From: FEN-1139 sp038207155
GTDB taxonomy: Bacteria; Myxococcota_A; Polyangia; Polyangiales; Polyangiaceae
Length of the DNA: 64,000 nucleotides
NCBI GenBank assembly: GCA_038207155.1
Contig: JBBRAB010000002.1
Span: forward strand, 124,001-188,000
Reading direction: 5' to 3'
The position numbers and the translations under genes were made by a program. The notes beneath the pieces are model-generated. The model was not told the DNA's origin. It was given only the letters and a program-made list of their open reading frames with translations, and did no database searches. Shown piece by piece: positions 18,677-27,499 of this stretch (position 1 is its first letter; each line of letters begins with the position of its first letter).

Positions 18677-20088
18677 GGACGCTCCTTGTCGTTGGTGAGG
18701 CCCGTAGCGATCGGCTCTTCACTGGCGCCGGACAGCCCGCGCGGCTCGTCGCCTGATACCGGCGTGCCCGTGACCAGCGGATCACGCCCCGAGAGCAGTG
18801 AACGCAGTGGCGTCGGAATGCGAGCGGGGCGTGGCAGATGAATGGTCGGCCCAGAAAGCTCTTCCAGGCCAGTGCGAGTGCGCAAAGGAGCTGGCGGCTC
18901 GCTTGCCGCGCTGCTGGCCCGACGCAGGGGGGGCGGCGGTTCGCTATCGCGTTGACGCCGGGTCGGCAGAGAGTCGAGCTCCGCGCTACCAGTAATGCGG
19001 GGACGCGCCACCAGGTCGAGGTCGTGTTGCGAGATCATCGCACCACGTCGCAGAGGAGCCGGGCGCTCGCTGTCTGGACTTCGCGTCGCGTCAGCCAGCG
19101 CCAGTGACGCCCCCAGGGTCCGCAGCGCAGTCGGGGGCTCCGGGTCGATCGGGATCCGAGTGCGAATCGGAGCCTCTGGTGCCGGCTCAGGTCGACGGTC
19201 GCTCGCCGTGTCGGTGCGGTCTGTGGTCAATCGACCGTCACTCGGCACAGGGGTGGCAACGGCCACCGCTCGGCGCCGGGCCGACTTGCGCTGAGCCGCC
19301 TTCGGACTGAAGACGGCCTCAAGCATGGTTCGTAGTCGCGGGCCGTCGATGTTCGAGGCGATGTTTCCATTGAAGCAGAAACTGATGGTGCCGCGTTCCT
19401 CGCTAACCACCACCACCACAGCGTCCGTCTCTTCAGTGATACCAAGCGCCGCGCGATGGCGTGAACCGAAGCTCTCGTCGGTCACACGCTGCTCCGGCAT
19501 CGGGAAAAACACCCCCGCCTTGGCAATTCGAAGGTTGCGGATGATCACTGAGCCGTCGTGCAGCTTGTTGATGCCCTCAGGCACGAACAACGAAACGAGC
19601 AGCTCCCGGCTCACGCGAGCGTCGATCACGTGACCCTTGTGAACGCCAACGAATTCGTCGAGGTTGGCGTCCTGCTCAAACGTGATGACGGCTCCGATAC
19701 GGTGGCGAGCCAGCTCGGTAGCGGCCTCCACCACCTCATCGATCACCTTGGTTTCTGGACCGCGCGTGAAGCGAGCAAAGAACGCCTGGCTGCCGATGCG
19801 CTGTAGCGCACGGCGAATATCATTCTGAAAGACCACCACGATGATGAGCAGCAAACTGCTCAACAACGTGCTCATGATCGCCAGTACGGTCGTCAGCTCG
19901 AGCAGCCGAGCCACGACGTAGAGCACGATCAGCGCCGTTAGTCCGATGCCAACCTGCATCGCGCGAGTGCCACGCAGCACCAGCAGTCCTCGATAGGCGG
20001 CGTAGTAGACGACAAAAATGTCGAGCGCATCGCGCAGCAGACCGACCAGCGTCCGGCCCTGGAGGTAACCGACTAGGCTCTCCAACAT
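18673..20088 (-). CDS. cdaA: CdaA-type diadenylate cyclase with long disordered C-terminal tail
   Basis: 471 residues. Three transmembrane helices lie at about 13-88, the DisA_N cyclase domain at about 105-265. The active-site motifs are HDGS (178-180 is DGS where DGA is usual) and RHR (210-212), so c-di-AMP synthesis from two ATP is expected. The last roughly 200 residues are Arg/Pro/Ser-rich and repetitive (SEPPAPLRTRTG, SERPAPLRRG, SEPPPPLRR), absent from typical CdaA of about 270 residues. The start overlaps folP by 16 bases and the stop overlaps cdaR by 4. Confidence 0.93.
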   Translation of the reverse strand: MLESLVGYLQGRTLVGLLRDALDIFVVYYAAYRGLLVLRGTRAMQVGIGLTALIVLYVVARLLELTTVLAIMSTLLSSLLLIIVVVFQNDIRRALQRIGSQAFFARFTRGPETKVIDEVVEAATELARHRIGAVITFEQDANLDEFVGVHKGHVIDARVSRELLVSLFVPEGINKLHDGSVIIRNLRIAKAGVFFPMPEQRVTDESFGSRHRAALGITEETDAVVVVVSEERGTISFCFNGNIASNIDGPRLRTMLEAVFSPKAAQRKSARRRAVAVATPVPSDGRLTTDRTDTASDRRPEPAPEAPIRTRIPIDPEPPTALRTLGASLALADATRSPDSERPAPLRRGAMISQHDLDLVARPRITGSAELDSLPTRRQRDSEPPPPLRRASSAASEPPAPLRTRTGLEELSGPTIHLPRPARIPTPLRSLLSGRDPLVTGTPVSGDEPRGLSGASEEPIATGLTNDKERP

Positions 20089-21017
20089 GGCGCCTCCGCA
20101 ATACTGCTGGCTCCACAGTCCCGGCTCGCGCGAAGTACCGACGTGGCTGCGTCATCCCCATTTTCCGAAGCGTCAGCGCGACCCAATCGCCACGCGGCGA
20201 GTGCCTGCTTTACCACTTGCACGTCATGAACCCGCAAGGCCGTCACGCCCGCCTGTCGCGCGGCGATGCAAACGCCGATCGTCGCCCCCAGCCGAAGAGC
20301 AGGCGGAACTTCCCCGAGTAGGTTCAGGAATGATTTGCGACTCGGCCCGAGTAAGCTGGCCGGCGCAAGCTCACTGAGCGCGCTGAGCGCACGCACCAGC
20401 GCCCAGGACTGCTGCGCGTTTTTGGCAAAGCCCAGACCCGGGTCAAAGACCACATCGTCGCGCTCCAGCCCAAGAGAGCAGGCGCGGTCACGCGCGCAAG
20501 ACCACTCCCGACTGACGTCAGCCACAACGTCGGAGTAGCCATCATCCGGGTACTCGGAGAATCCCGGCATCGCGCTCATCGAGCCCCGGGCGTGCATTAG
20601 CAGGAGTGCGGCGCGCCTGGTTGCCACCACCCGAGCAAGCTCTGGGTTGGCGAGGCAGGAGACGTCATTGATGGCATGCGCCCCCCAGGACAGCGCTCGG
20701 TCGGCCACGTCGGGTTCCGTCGTATCAACGCTGACCCAAAGCCCACCGCGAGCGAGCGCCATGCGAACCGCAGGCTCAAGGCGCAGGCACTGTTCTTGGA
20801 CCGAGACGGGCGCCGCTCCCGGGCGAGTTGACTCGGCACCAATGTCGACGAAGCGCGCGCCCTCTTGAACGATCGCGGCGAGCCGCTGCTCGAGCGCTTC
20901 GGGCGTTTCGTAGCGACCACCATCGAAGAACGAGTCCGGCGTGACGTTCAGCACGGCAACCACAGCGCCGCCGGCTCGGCGAGCTTCCTGGGTTAGTGCT
21001 GAAACAAACGGCCCCAC
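20073..21017 (-). CDS. folP: Dihydropteroate synthase
   Basis: 314 residues with a GTG start. It makes 7,8-dihydropteroate from hydroxymethyl-dihydropterin diphosphate and p-aminobenzoate in folate synthesis. Family motifs: VLNVTPDSFFDGGRY, VDIGAESTRPGA, WVSVDTTEPDVA, INDVSC, LLLMHARG, VFDPGLGFAKN, LLGPSRKSF. A C-terminal extension of about 30 residues overlaps the cdaA start. The order folP-cdaA-cdaR is common in bacteria. The 80 bases upstream (21018-21097) form the gap behind the methyltransferase end and may hold the operon promoter. Confidence 0.95.
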   Translation of the reverse strand: MGPFVSALTQEARRAGGAVVAVLNVTPDSFFDGGRYETPEALEQRLAAIVQEGARFVDIGAESTRPGAAPVSVQEQCLRLEPAVRMALARGGLWVSVDTTEPDVADRALSWGAHAINDVSCLANPELARVVATRRAALLLMHARGSMSAMPGFSEYPDDGYSDVVADVSREWSCARDRACSLGLERDDVVFDPGLGFAKNAQQSWALVRALSALSELAPASLLGPSRKSFLNLLGEVPPALRLGATIGVCIAARQAGVTALRVHDVQVVKQALAAWRLGRADASENGDDAATSVLRASRDCGASSIAEAPCWRA

Positions 21018-21097
21018 GTCCCCTGGTTAGCAAATAACCGGGGATAATACAACGTCAGAACGGCCCAATGCGCTGCGCACTTGGCTTCGCGGCAGCG

Positions 21098-22378
21098 CTA
21101 CGCAGGTGTGAATTCAAGCCACGCCAGAGTCTCAACGTGATGCGTCTGAGGAAACATGTCAAAGGCCTGAAGGCTCGTGAGTTTGGCACCTCGCTCGACG
21201 AACGCGCGCAGATCGCGAGCCAGCGCAACGGGATCGCAGCCCACCAGCGCTACGACCCGCGGACGCAGGGCCAAAGTCGGCTCGAGTAGCTCGGGCGCTC
21301 CCGAACGTGGCGGGTCGAGCAGGACGAGATCAAATCGCCGCTTGGACCTCGCAAGCGCCTTGAGCCTGACTGCCGCATCGCCAATTTCGAAGCCGTCAAA
21401 CGGAAGACCGAGGTCGCGGGCCACCGAGCGTGCAGCGAGGATTCCGCTCGAAACGCAGTCGATCGCCAGTCCTCGCAGCCCCGCACCAAGCAGCGGGAGG
21501 GTGAAGTTGCCCGCCCCCGCAAAGGCATCGACGAACGTCTGAAGCCGCGCCGTCTCAGCCAGCTCGACGATGGTACTGACCAGCTCTCGATTCACCTCGG
21601 GGTTGACCTGGGTGAACGCGGACACGGGAGCCTCAATGGATAACGCGCCCCAAACAACGTGACGCTGCAAAAGGTCGTCGTCCTCACGTGAGCCCACCAC
21701 CACCACGGGAACGGCCAACTCAGCAGCCAGGGGGCTGGGGTCTAGGTGAACTCCAGGCCGAACCGACAACCGCAGCACAAGCTCAGGCGCTGTGTCTGCG
21801 CTGAGCAACTCCACCTCCTCGACTCCGCGCAGACGAGCGCGCTCGGTGGAACTGATGGCGAGTAGTCGACCGAGCAGCGCATTGACTGCGGGCCGAGCGA
21901 CCTGACAGCTCTCGATCAACACCAATGAATGGGACCTTGGCGCGCGAAAACCGACCGCTCCCTGGGCGTCGACGGCCAAGCGTAGGCGCGAACGATACGC
22001 CAGCGGCGAACTACCCTTGGTCAACCTCACTGGCTCGCTCAGCGCAACGGCAGGCAAAAACCGTTTCACCGTCCCCTCGATCAGCGCGACCTTGTGCCGT
22101 TCCTGCGCCGCCAAAGTCAGGTGCATCCAGTCACACCCCCCACAACGTTCAGCGTAAGAGCAAGCGGGCACGCAGCGGTCAGGACCTGGCGTGAGCAAAG
22201 ACCAACGCGACGCGAGCCAGGTGCCTCGACGCGCCTCGAGCGCTTCGACCTTGATCGCGTCACCCGGCGCCGTGCGCGGCACGAAAACCACGAGGCCGTC
22301 AGCGCGGCGCGCCAGCCCCTCGCCACCCGCCACTAGGTTCTCGACGACTAACTCCATGGGGAGCTCAGGCGTCGACAT
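21098..22378 (-). CDS. TRAM-domain class I RNA (uracil-5) methyltransferase, RlmD/TrmA-like
   Basis: About 426 residues from ATG 22378 (an in-frame ATG exists at 22435). An N-terminal TRAM domain (VENLVAGGEGLARR) precedes the iron-sulfur cysteines in CSYAERCGGCDW, a RumA/RlmD hallmark. The SAM site is FVDAFAGAGNFTLPLLGAGL and the catalytic region LLDPPRSGAPELL and LVGCDPVALARDL, where the Cys attacks C6 of uracil. The target RNA is likely rRNA or tRNA but cannot be fixed. A related domain without TRAM is fused to a pseudouridine synthase at 50712. Confidence 0.9.
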   Translation of the reverse strand: MSTPELPMELVVENLVAGGEGLARRADGLVVFVPRTAPGDAIKVEALEARRGTWLASRWSLLTPGPDRCVPACSYAERCGGCDWMHLTLAAQERHKVALIEGTVKRFLPAVALSEPVRLTKGSSPLAYRSRLRLAVDAQGAVGFRAPRSHSLVLIESCQVARPAVNALLGRLLAISSTERARLRGVEEVELLSADTAPELVLRLSVRPGVHLDPSPLAAELAVPVVVVGSREDDDLLQRHVVWGALSIEAPVSAFTQVNPEVNRELVSTIVELAETARLQTFVDAFAGAGNFTLPLLGAGLRGLAIDCVSSGILAARSVARDLGLPFDGFEIGDAAVRLKALARSKRRFDLVLLDPPRSGAPELLEPTLALRPRVVALVGCDPVALARDLRAFVERGAKLTSLQAFDMFPQTHHVETLAWLEFTPA

Positions 22379-22579
22379 CGGCACGACGGGCTTGGCGGAT
22401 CTTGGACGATTTCGCGGGGAACGACCCAATGGCAACCTGATGGGCGGCGCGCCCGGTACGAGGTGATTCGCCAGCGGCTAACCCCGAACCAGCGGGGCTG
22501 CCGAATCCTTGACACTCCTACCTCCAGAGCGCCAAGGCCGTGACGCCCTGGCAGGGCTTCTCCGCGGTATTTTTTTGGT

Positions 22580-23065
22580 TTGTGCGACGTGGCGGACGCC
22601 CCGGTGTGGAACGACCCAGTGGCGCAACTCGTGCAGAGGATGCCGTCGATGCCTGTCAATCTCCCGGCGCTGAACCTAGCGAGAACCTCGCATCTGGAGT
22701 CCCGCGAAGAGCTCGAGGACTCCTACATTCGCGACGCGCCCGCGGCTGACCTCGGCCTGGGACCGCTGATGCTCCCGGCACTCTCACCCAGTTCATCACC
22801 ACGTCGACCTCCGCTCGAAAAGCTCCTAGAGCGTGCGGAAGGGCTCGCTCGGGTCCTTACAGTCGGAGATCCGCGGGGGAGACTGCTTCAGATCGCTCTG
22901 TTGCGACGAGACCACACGCTGCTCGACGCCGTAGTTCGCACGATCGAGACCAAGCTCCCCAAGACCCGGGGCGAGGCGGCAGCGCAAAGTCGCACCCTCG
23001 CCACCGTCCGGCCGCCCCCCACGCGGCGCCCGGGGCGCCGACCCCCTCCGCGCGATCCTCGCTGA
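22580..23065 (+). CDS. Hypothetical protein
   Basis: Up to 161 residues. Codon third positions are GC-rich as in neighbouring genes and no opposite-strand gene explains it, so I accept it as coding. The start is unsure: TTG 22580, GTG 22589 or ATG 22649, the last with AGAGG nine bases before it. The middle is helical (LEKLLERAEGLARVLTVGD, ALLRRDHTLLDAVVRTIETK) and the tail basic and Pro/Arg-rich. No family recognised. Upstream lies a small hairpin (22545-22557) and a run of seven T at 22570. Confidence 0.5.
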   Translation: MCDVADAPVWNDPVAQLVQRMPSMPVNLPALNLARTSHLESREELEDSYIRDAPAADLGLGPLMLPALSPSSSPRRPPLEKLLERAEGLARVLTVGDPRGRLLQIALLRRDHTLLDAVVRTIETKLPKTRGEAAAQSRTLATVRPPPTRRPGRRPPPRDPR

Positions 23066-23217
23066 ATGGTCTGCGGGCCTGGGTTCAAGTGACGCTGACC
23101 GTCAGGCGTCGACTGCGACGAGGGCGCCGGATCAGGTGGAGAGCCCGCTCACACGCATCTCATATCGGCCAGCCCACCTGATGCGCCGCCCCTTTGGAAA
23201 TGGCGAGTGAGGTCGTA

Positions 23218-24588
23218 ATGTCCAGGGAGATGCCCCGGTCGCTTAACGTTGTGCTGCTCCTGATAGCTCTCGCCGTTGGCGTCTCGCCCTGCGCTGCTGA
23301 ATCCCCCGCGTCGGCCTCCGCAGCCGAGCGGACGGATTGGTCCACGGACGACGCTCCGCTGCGCGTCGTACTCCGGGACGGAGTCACTCTGCAGCTGGGT
23401 CCGCACAGTGCGCTGCGGCGCTTGCCGGGAATCGACGTTGCCGTCGGAAAGAAGGACACGGCGGGTCGGGCCCTGGTATTCGAGCTGGCTCAAGGTCATC
23501 TGGAGGTCGATGTCGACCTCGCTCACCGCCCGATCCAGCCGGTGATGGTGCGAGCCCCGCGAAAGGTCGGCATCATCGCCAAGGGTGGCCGCGCGGCCGT
23601 CATGGCACGCGACGGGAACGTGACGCTGGCGACCTTATCTGGTCGGGACTCAATCGGCGCCGTCGGGGAGCGCTGGCGGCCCGTGAAGGTTGGGCGAGCG
23701 CTCACAGTGTCTGTGGCGAATCCCGACGGAGCTGCACGGGACGTGATCAGTCCGCCCTCGCCCAAGGTGGACAGTCATCTGCTGCTGGCGATGGGCTCCA
23801 ATCCCTCCAATAACCGGATGGATTGGTCCGCGGTGCCGGGAGCCACCAGCTACTGGGTCGACCTGACCCAATTCGTGGGAAACGAGCCGGTATCGCTGCC
23901 CATCATCACCACGACCGACCCCGGCTGCGCACTTCCGGGACTTGCGCCGGGCCGCTACAGCGCAAGCGTGCACGCTCGCGACGCTTACGGACTCGACTCG
24001 GCTCCGTCGGCCCCCGTGTCGCTCCGAGTCGTCGGACTCACCTTGCCACCCGGAGCCAGCGAGGAAGCGGGACGTCTCGAGGTACCCGTCGGCCAACGTG
24101 TCGGACTCACCCACGCCGAAGGCCTGGAGGTGACTTACGGCAACACGAATCCGATCTTCGTCTCCGCTCCCAAATCGGTCGGGCTGTACCACGGCCGAGG
24201 AGTCGTCGTTCGTTTGCGTGAGCGAGGCGGCACCGCTGAACGCCGCTTCGAGCTCATGCCGCTGGTCGTGCGAGTCGAAGTACAGACCAATCCGCGCAAT
24301 CCGGTCTGGCCCGGGGACCCGATGGAGCTCGTTCTGCGCGTGCTGGATGAGCGCGGAGCGCCATCCTCCCACCTCGATGAAGTGACGCCAGAGGTCACGA
24401 TCAATAGCGTCGTTACGGCCGTCGAGTGGACGAAAAAGCCCGGCGAGCTGCGCGCCAAGCTCGAAAAGCCGCCGTTTCCAGGGCCTTGGGTCGTGCGCCT
24501 TGCGGCCAGGGACGCGCAAGGGAGCGTGCTGGCCCGGGATTTCGTCGAGGTCCAGCTGCGCCCCAAGCCCGCCACTTCCGAGTTCTGA
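23218..24588 (+). CDS. Exported FecR-like protein, paralogue of the gene at 11219
   Basis: 456 residues from ATG 23218, chosen because GAGG lies five bases upstream and a signal peptide begins there (SLNVVLLLIALAVGVSPCAA). It has a FecR-type beta domain (VVLRDGVTLQLGPHSALRRL, FELAQGHLEVDVDLA, VRAPRKVGIIAKGG), a fibronectin-like segment (MDWSAVPGATSYWVDL) and Ig-like C-terminal domains (VWPGDPMELVLRVLDERGAP, GPWVVRLAARDAQG, RDFVEV). The last motifs match the protein at 11219 almost word for word. Location periplasmic or surface. Role unknown. Confidence 0.8.
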   Translation: MSREMPRSLNVVLLLIALAVGVSPCAAESPASASAAERTDWSTDDAPLRVVLRDGVTLQLGPHSALRRLPGIDVAVGKKDTAGRALVFELAQGHLEVDVDLAHRPIQPVMVRAPRKVGIIAKGGRAAVMARDGNVTLATLSGRDSIGAVGERWRPVKVGRALTVSVANPDGAARDVISPPSPKVDSHLLLAMGSNPSNNRMDWSAVPGATSYWVDLTQFVGNEPVSLPIITTTDPGCALPGLAPGRYSASVHARDAYGLDSAPSAPVSLRVVGLTLPPGASEEAGRLEVPVGQRVGLTHAEGLEVTYGNTNPIFVSAPKSVGLYHGRGVVVRLRERGGTAERRFELMPLVVRVEVQTNPRNPVWPGDPMELVLRVLDERGAPSSHLDEVTPEVTINSVVTAVEWTKKPGELRAKLEKPPFPGPWVVRLAARDAQGSVLARDFVEVQLRPKPATSEF

Positions 24589-24693
24589 GGGCTCGCGACA
24601 GCTCGAGGTGGGGGTCGCGCTCCGAGAGACTCAGGGGAGAGCGGCAAACGAGGTCTTGCGCTCGTCGACCCGCGGCCCGATGCATCGAACTCA

Positions 24694-25200
24694 ATGCCCA
24701 GCACGCCGCCTTCCGCATTTCCCGCTGACCTTGAGCTCACGACCTTGCTTGGCCAGCGCCAACGGTTCGGCGACTACCAGGGGCGAGTCCTACTCATTGT
24801 GAACGTAGCGAGCCATTGTGGCTTCACACCGCAATACACGGGCCTCGAAACCCTGTTCCAACTCTTGGGCGCACAAGGACTCACGGTGCTCGGGTTTCCG
24901 TGCAATCAATTCGGTTCTCAGGAACCAGGAAGCTCTGAGCAAATCGCGCAGTTTTGTCAGCTCGACTACCCTGTCACATTTCCTGTGTTCGAAAAGCTCG
25001 AGGTCAATGGCGTCAACACCCATCCGCTTTACACATGGCTAAAATCAAGCGCCAAGGGCCTGCTTGGAACAGAGCTTATCAAATGGAACTTCACGAAGTT
25101 TCTTGTCGACCGCCAGGGCCAAGTCGTTGACCGATTTGCTCCGAGTACGACGCCCGAGCAACTGACGCCGCATATTTCGCAGCTACTGGCCCAAAGCTAG
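24694..25200 (+). CDS. Glutathione peroxidase family protein
   Basis: 168 residues, full length. The active site is NVASHCGFTPQYTGLE with Cys in the peroxidatic position, followed by VLGFPCNQFGSQEPG and KWNFTKFLVDRQG, giving the Cys-Gln-Trp-Asn tetrad. Bacterial members of this type often use thioredoxin rather than glutathione to reduce peroxides. No signal peptide. It precedes the HAD gene by 26 bases and could share a transcript. Confidence 0.93.
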   Translation: MPSTPPSAFPADLELTTLLGQRQRFGDYQGRVLLIVNVASHCGFTPQYTGLETLFQLLGAQGLTVLGFPCNQFGSQEPGSSEQIAQFCQLDYPVTFPVFEKLEVNGVNTHPLYTWLKSSAKGLLGTELIKWNFTKFLVDRQGQVVDRFAPSTTPEQLTPHISQLLAQS

Positions 25201-25226
25201 CCAGCATTTCATGCTATGCGGAGGCC

Positions 25227-25898
25227 ATGTCACGCTCGGTGAAAGCAGCCATATTCGACCTCGACGGGATCCTGCTCGACACCGAACCACTCTACACGCA
25301 GGCGACGAGTGAGGTCGTGGCCTGCTACGGCAAGCACTACGACTGGTCGCTCAAGAAGCGCATCATGGGCCGGAGCCCGACAGTCGGGGCACAAGTCATT
25401 GTTGCCGAGCTCGAGCTTCCCATCACCGCAGAGCAATACCTGGAGCGGCGCGAGGTTCGGCTGAGGGAACTGTTCACCAACGCCCCCGCCATTGCCGGCG
25501 CAGAGAAACTCGTGCGAGAGCTCGCATCCCGACAGCTCCCCCTCGCGGTGGCGACCAGCGGGGAGCGCCATCTCACTCTGCGGAAGATCGCCAAGCACCC
25601 GTGGTTTTCGCTGTTTTCTCAGCTGATCTGCGGAGATGATCCAGGCATCGTTCGACTCAAGCCCGCCCCCGACATTTTCCTGGCCGCTGCGGCCGCACTG
25701 GGCGTTGAACCGAGCCAGTGCGTGGTGTTCGAAGACTCTCCCGCTGGTGTCGCGGCGGGCCTCGCTGCCGGAATGACTGTTGTGGCGCTACCCGATCCTC
25801 ACCTGAGCGCCGAAGACGTCGCCGGCGCTCACCAGGTCCTGGCGGACTACGACAAGCTCGATATCACCGCGCTACTTGAGGGTGGCGGCTCGGAGTAG
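25227..25898 (+). CDS. HAD-family sugar-phosphatase-like hydrolase
   Basis: 223 residues. HAD motif I is FDLDGILLDTEPLY, motif II ATSGERH, motif III with Lys in RLKPAPDIF and motif IV VVFEDSPAGVAAG. This matches beta-phosphoglucomutase / pseudouridine-5'-phosphatase type HADs, so small phosphorylated metabolites are likely substrates. Its 3' end overlaps the end of the convergent DUF2254 gene by 52 bases. Confidence 0.9.
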   Translation: MSRSVKAAIFDLDGILLDTEPLYTQATSEVVACYGKHYDWSLKKRIMGRSPTVGAQVIVAELELPITAEQYLERREVRLRELFTNAPAIAGAEKLVRELASRQLPLAVATSGERHLTLRKIAKHPWFSLFSQLICGDDPGIVRLKPAPDIFLAAAAALGVEPSQCVVFEDSPAGVAAGLAAGMTVVALPDPHLSAEDVAGAHQVLADYDKLDITALLEGGGSE

Positions 25899-27499
25899 CT
25901 CGCTGCACCCACTCCGAGCCACTCGAAGAAGCGCGGCAGCATGTTGCGCTGTGCCTCCGGCATGTATTCAAAATTTCGCCCGCGGTCGATGATCTCCCAA
26001 AAGTCCTTGGTGGTCACGCTCTCAAGCGCGTAGCGGATCGACTCAAGTCGTCCAAGAGGCTCATCACGCATGTCCACCTCAACCAAGCGCGCTTCCGACT
26101 CGGCACCAACAGACAGAAAATAGGCGGCTAGCTTGACCTGCGCTTTGCGGACCCCAAGCACCGCCGCTTCTTGACTCCGTGCGCGCAGCGGGCGATCAAG
26201 TTCCAAGAACGACTGCAGCAAGCCACGCCGACAGGGTGAGTTCAGCTCGTGAGCGAGCTGACAGAGCGCGGACACGTCGTAAGCGATCGTTTCTGTAACG
26301 AATGTCAGCTTGATGTCAAAGCACACGTGACCGTAGTAGTTGAGGTAGCCAGCAGCCTCCATGGCCAAGTCGTCGTGCCCCTGGCGCAGCATGGACTCCA
26401 CCAGCAGTCGGTACTGGTTGAGGATATTGTAGGCGGTGCGTACGTCTCGGGCATTGATGGTCGTGCGCAGGTAAGAGTTCATATAGCGGAAGACCAGCCG
26501 CAGCAGCTCCATGTCCCGGTAGCCGGCGGCCGCTTCACCGATGTAGCGCGTGTCGATGGCGATCAGATAGTTGATATCGCGCATGCTCACGAGCGCTTCA
26601 TTGTAGATGCCCAAATATTGGCGCATCACCTTCCACTCGACCCAAGTACGCCGCTGCTCGATGTCCGAAAGGCTCTCGGGATCCATCGCCACAAAATCAG
26701 GATTTTCACGCAGTCGCTCCCCAATTCTGAACCACTCGGCAGACTGCTCTTGCTTGAGCTTCAGGTAGTCGAGAGCAAAATCCTTCAAGGCATCGACCGC
26801 CGCGCTTGCGATGATCTTGTCTTTGCCGGAAATCGAGTTACTCGTAACGTCCGTGAGTTCCTCCATGCAGGACACCACGCGGGCCTGGGCCGCACGCGCC
26901 CCCAGTTGTTGCGCGCGATGCAAGCCCGTGACGACCGCGCGCATCCCCTCTACGCGGATCCGCTGCACGATGTTCTGGGGTTCGAGAAACCAGAATACGT
27001 ACCCGAAGTAGGGCGCCATCAGAACTAGCCCCAAGGTCGTGCCACAGAGCATCGCGAGCAGGGCTCCGCCGGGCACAAATCCGGTCTTGAGCGTCACGCT
27101 GAGCCAGACCCCACAAACACAGGTGATGACGTAGAAACCCATCACGAAAGTGTTGATGCGGTCCCGCAAGAACATGCGAGCCACCCCCGTGAACCGGTCG
27201 GCACTCAACTGAACGACGATGCTCACGACGGTGATAACGATGCCAAATACTGCCGCAATCATGCCGGCCAGGGACGAAACCGCATCAGTGATGTGATCCG
27301 GATCAAACGCACGGTAACGGCGCCAAGCACCCCATCCCCCATCAAACAGACCACCGCCGCTCAGGTGGTCCCAGGTATAAAACCCGAAGAACACAACCAA
27401 AGCCAGCGAGGTCAGTGTCAATACGGGCACCAACCAACGCCGCCGAAAGTCGTGAATTGCACGCTGCCGAGGGTGCGGAATGGTGAGCAAGCGGGTCAT
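25847..27499 (-). CDS. DUF2254 integral membrane protein
   Basis: 550 residues. Four hydrophobic segments fill residues about 25-180 (VPVLTLTSLALVVFFGFYTW, AAVFGIVITVVSIVVQLSAD, FYVITCVCGVWLSVTLKTGF, TTLGLVLMAPYFGYVFWFLE), followed by a large helical cytoplasmic part. The stretch VSIVVQLSADRFTGVARMFL is typical of DUF2254, whose function is unknown. The ATG overlaps the stop of the upstream NtrC-type regulator by 4 bases (ATGA), so they are translationally coupled. Confidence 0.88.
   Translation of the reverse strand: MTRLLTIPHPRQRAIHDFRRRWLVPVLTLTSLALVVFFGFYTWDHLSGGGLFDGGWGAWRRYRAFDPDHITDAVSSLAGMIAAVFGIVITVVSIVVQLSADRFTGVARMFLRDRINTFVMGFYVITCVCGVWLSVTLKTGFVPGGALLAMLCGTTLGLVLMAPYFGYVFWFLEPQNIVQRIRVEGMRAVVTGLHRAQQLGARAAQARVVSCMEELTDVTSNSISGKDKIIASAAVDALKDFALDYLKLKQEQSAEWFRIGERLRENPDFVAMDPESLSDIEQRRTWVEWKVMRQYLGIYNEALVSMRDINYLIAIDTRYIGEAAAGYRDMELLRLVFRYMNSYLRTTINARDVRTAYNILNQYRLLVESMLRQGHDDLAMEAAGYLNYYGHVCFDIKLTFVTETIAYDVSALCQLAHELNSPCRRGLLQSFLELDRPLRARSQEAAVLGVRKAQVKLAAYFLSVGAESEARLVEVDMRDEPLGRLESIRYALESVTTKDFWEIIDRGRNFEYMPEAQRNMLPRFFEWLGVGAASYSEPPPSSSAVISSLS

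Noticed and set aside
22545..22576. Small hairpin and seven-T run that looks like a terminator
   Set aside because: The stem is only 5 bp with a 3-base loop, the T run starts 12 bases later, and no plus-strand gene ends upstream.
23650..24519. Open frame of 289 codons on the minus strand
   Set aside because: Antisense to the FecR-like gene; no signal peptide or motif.
26249..27028. Open frame of 259 codons on the plus strand
   Set aside because: Antisense to DUF2254, which has clear membrane helices and family signatures.
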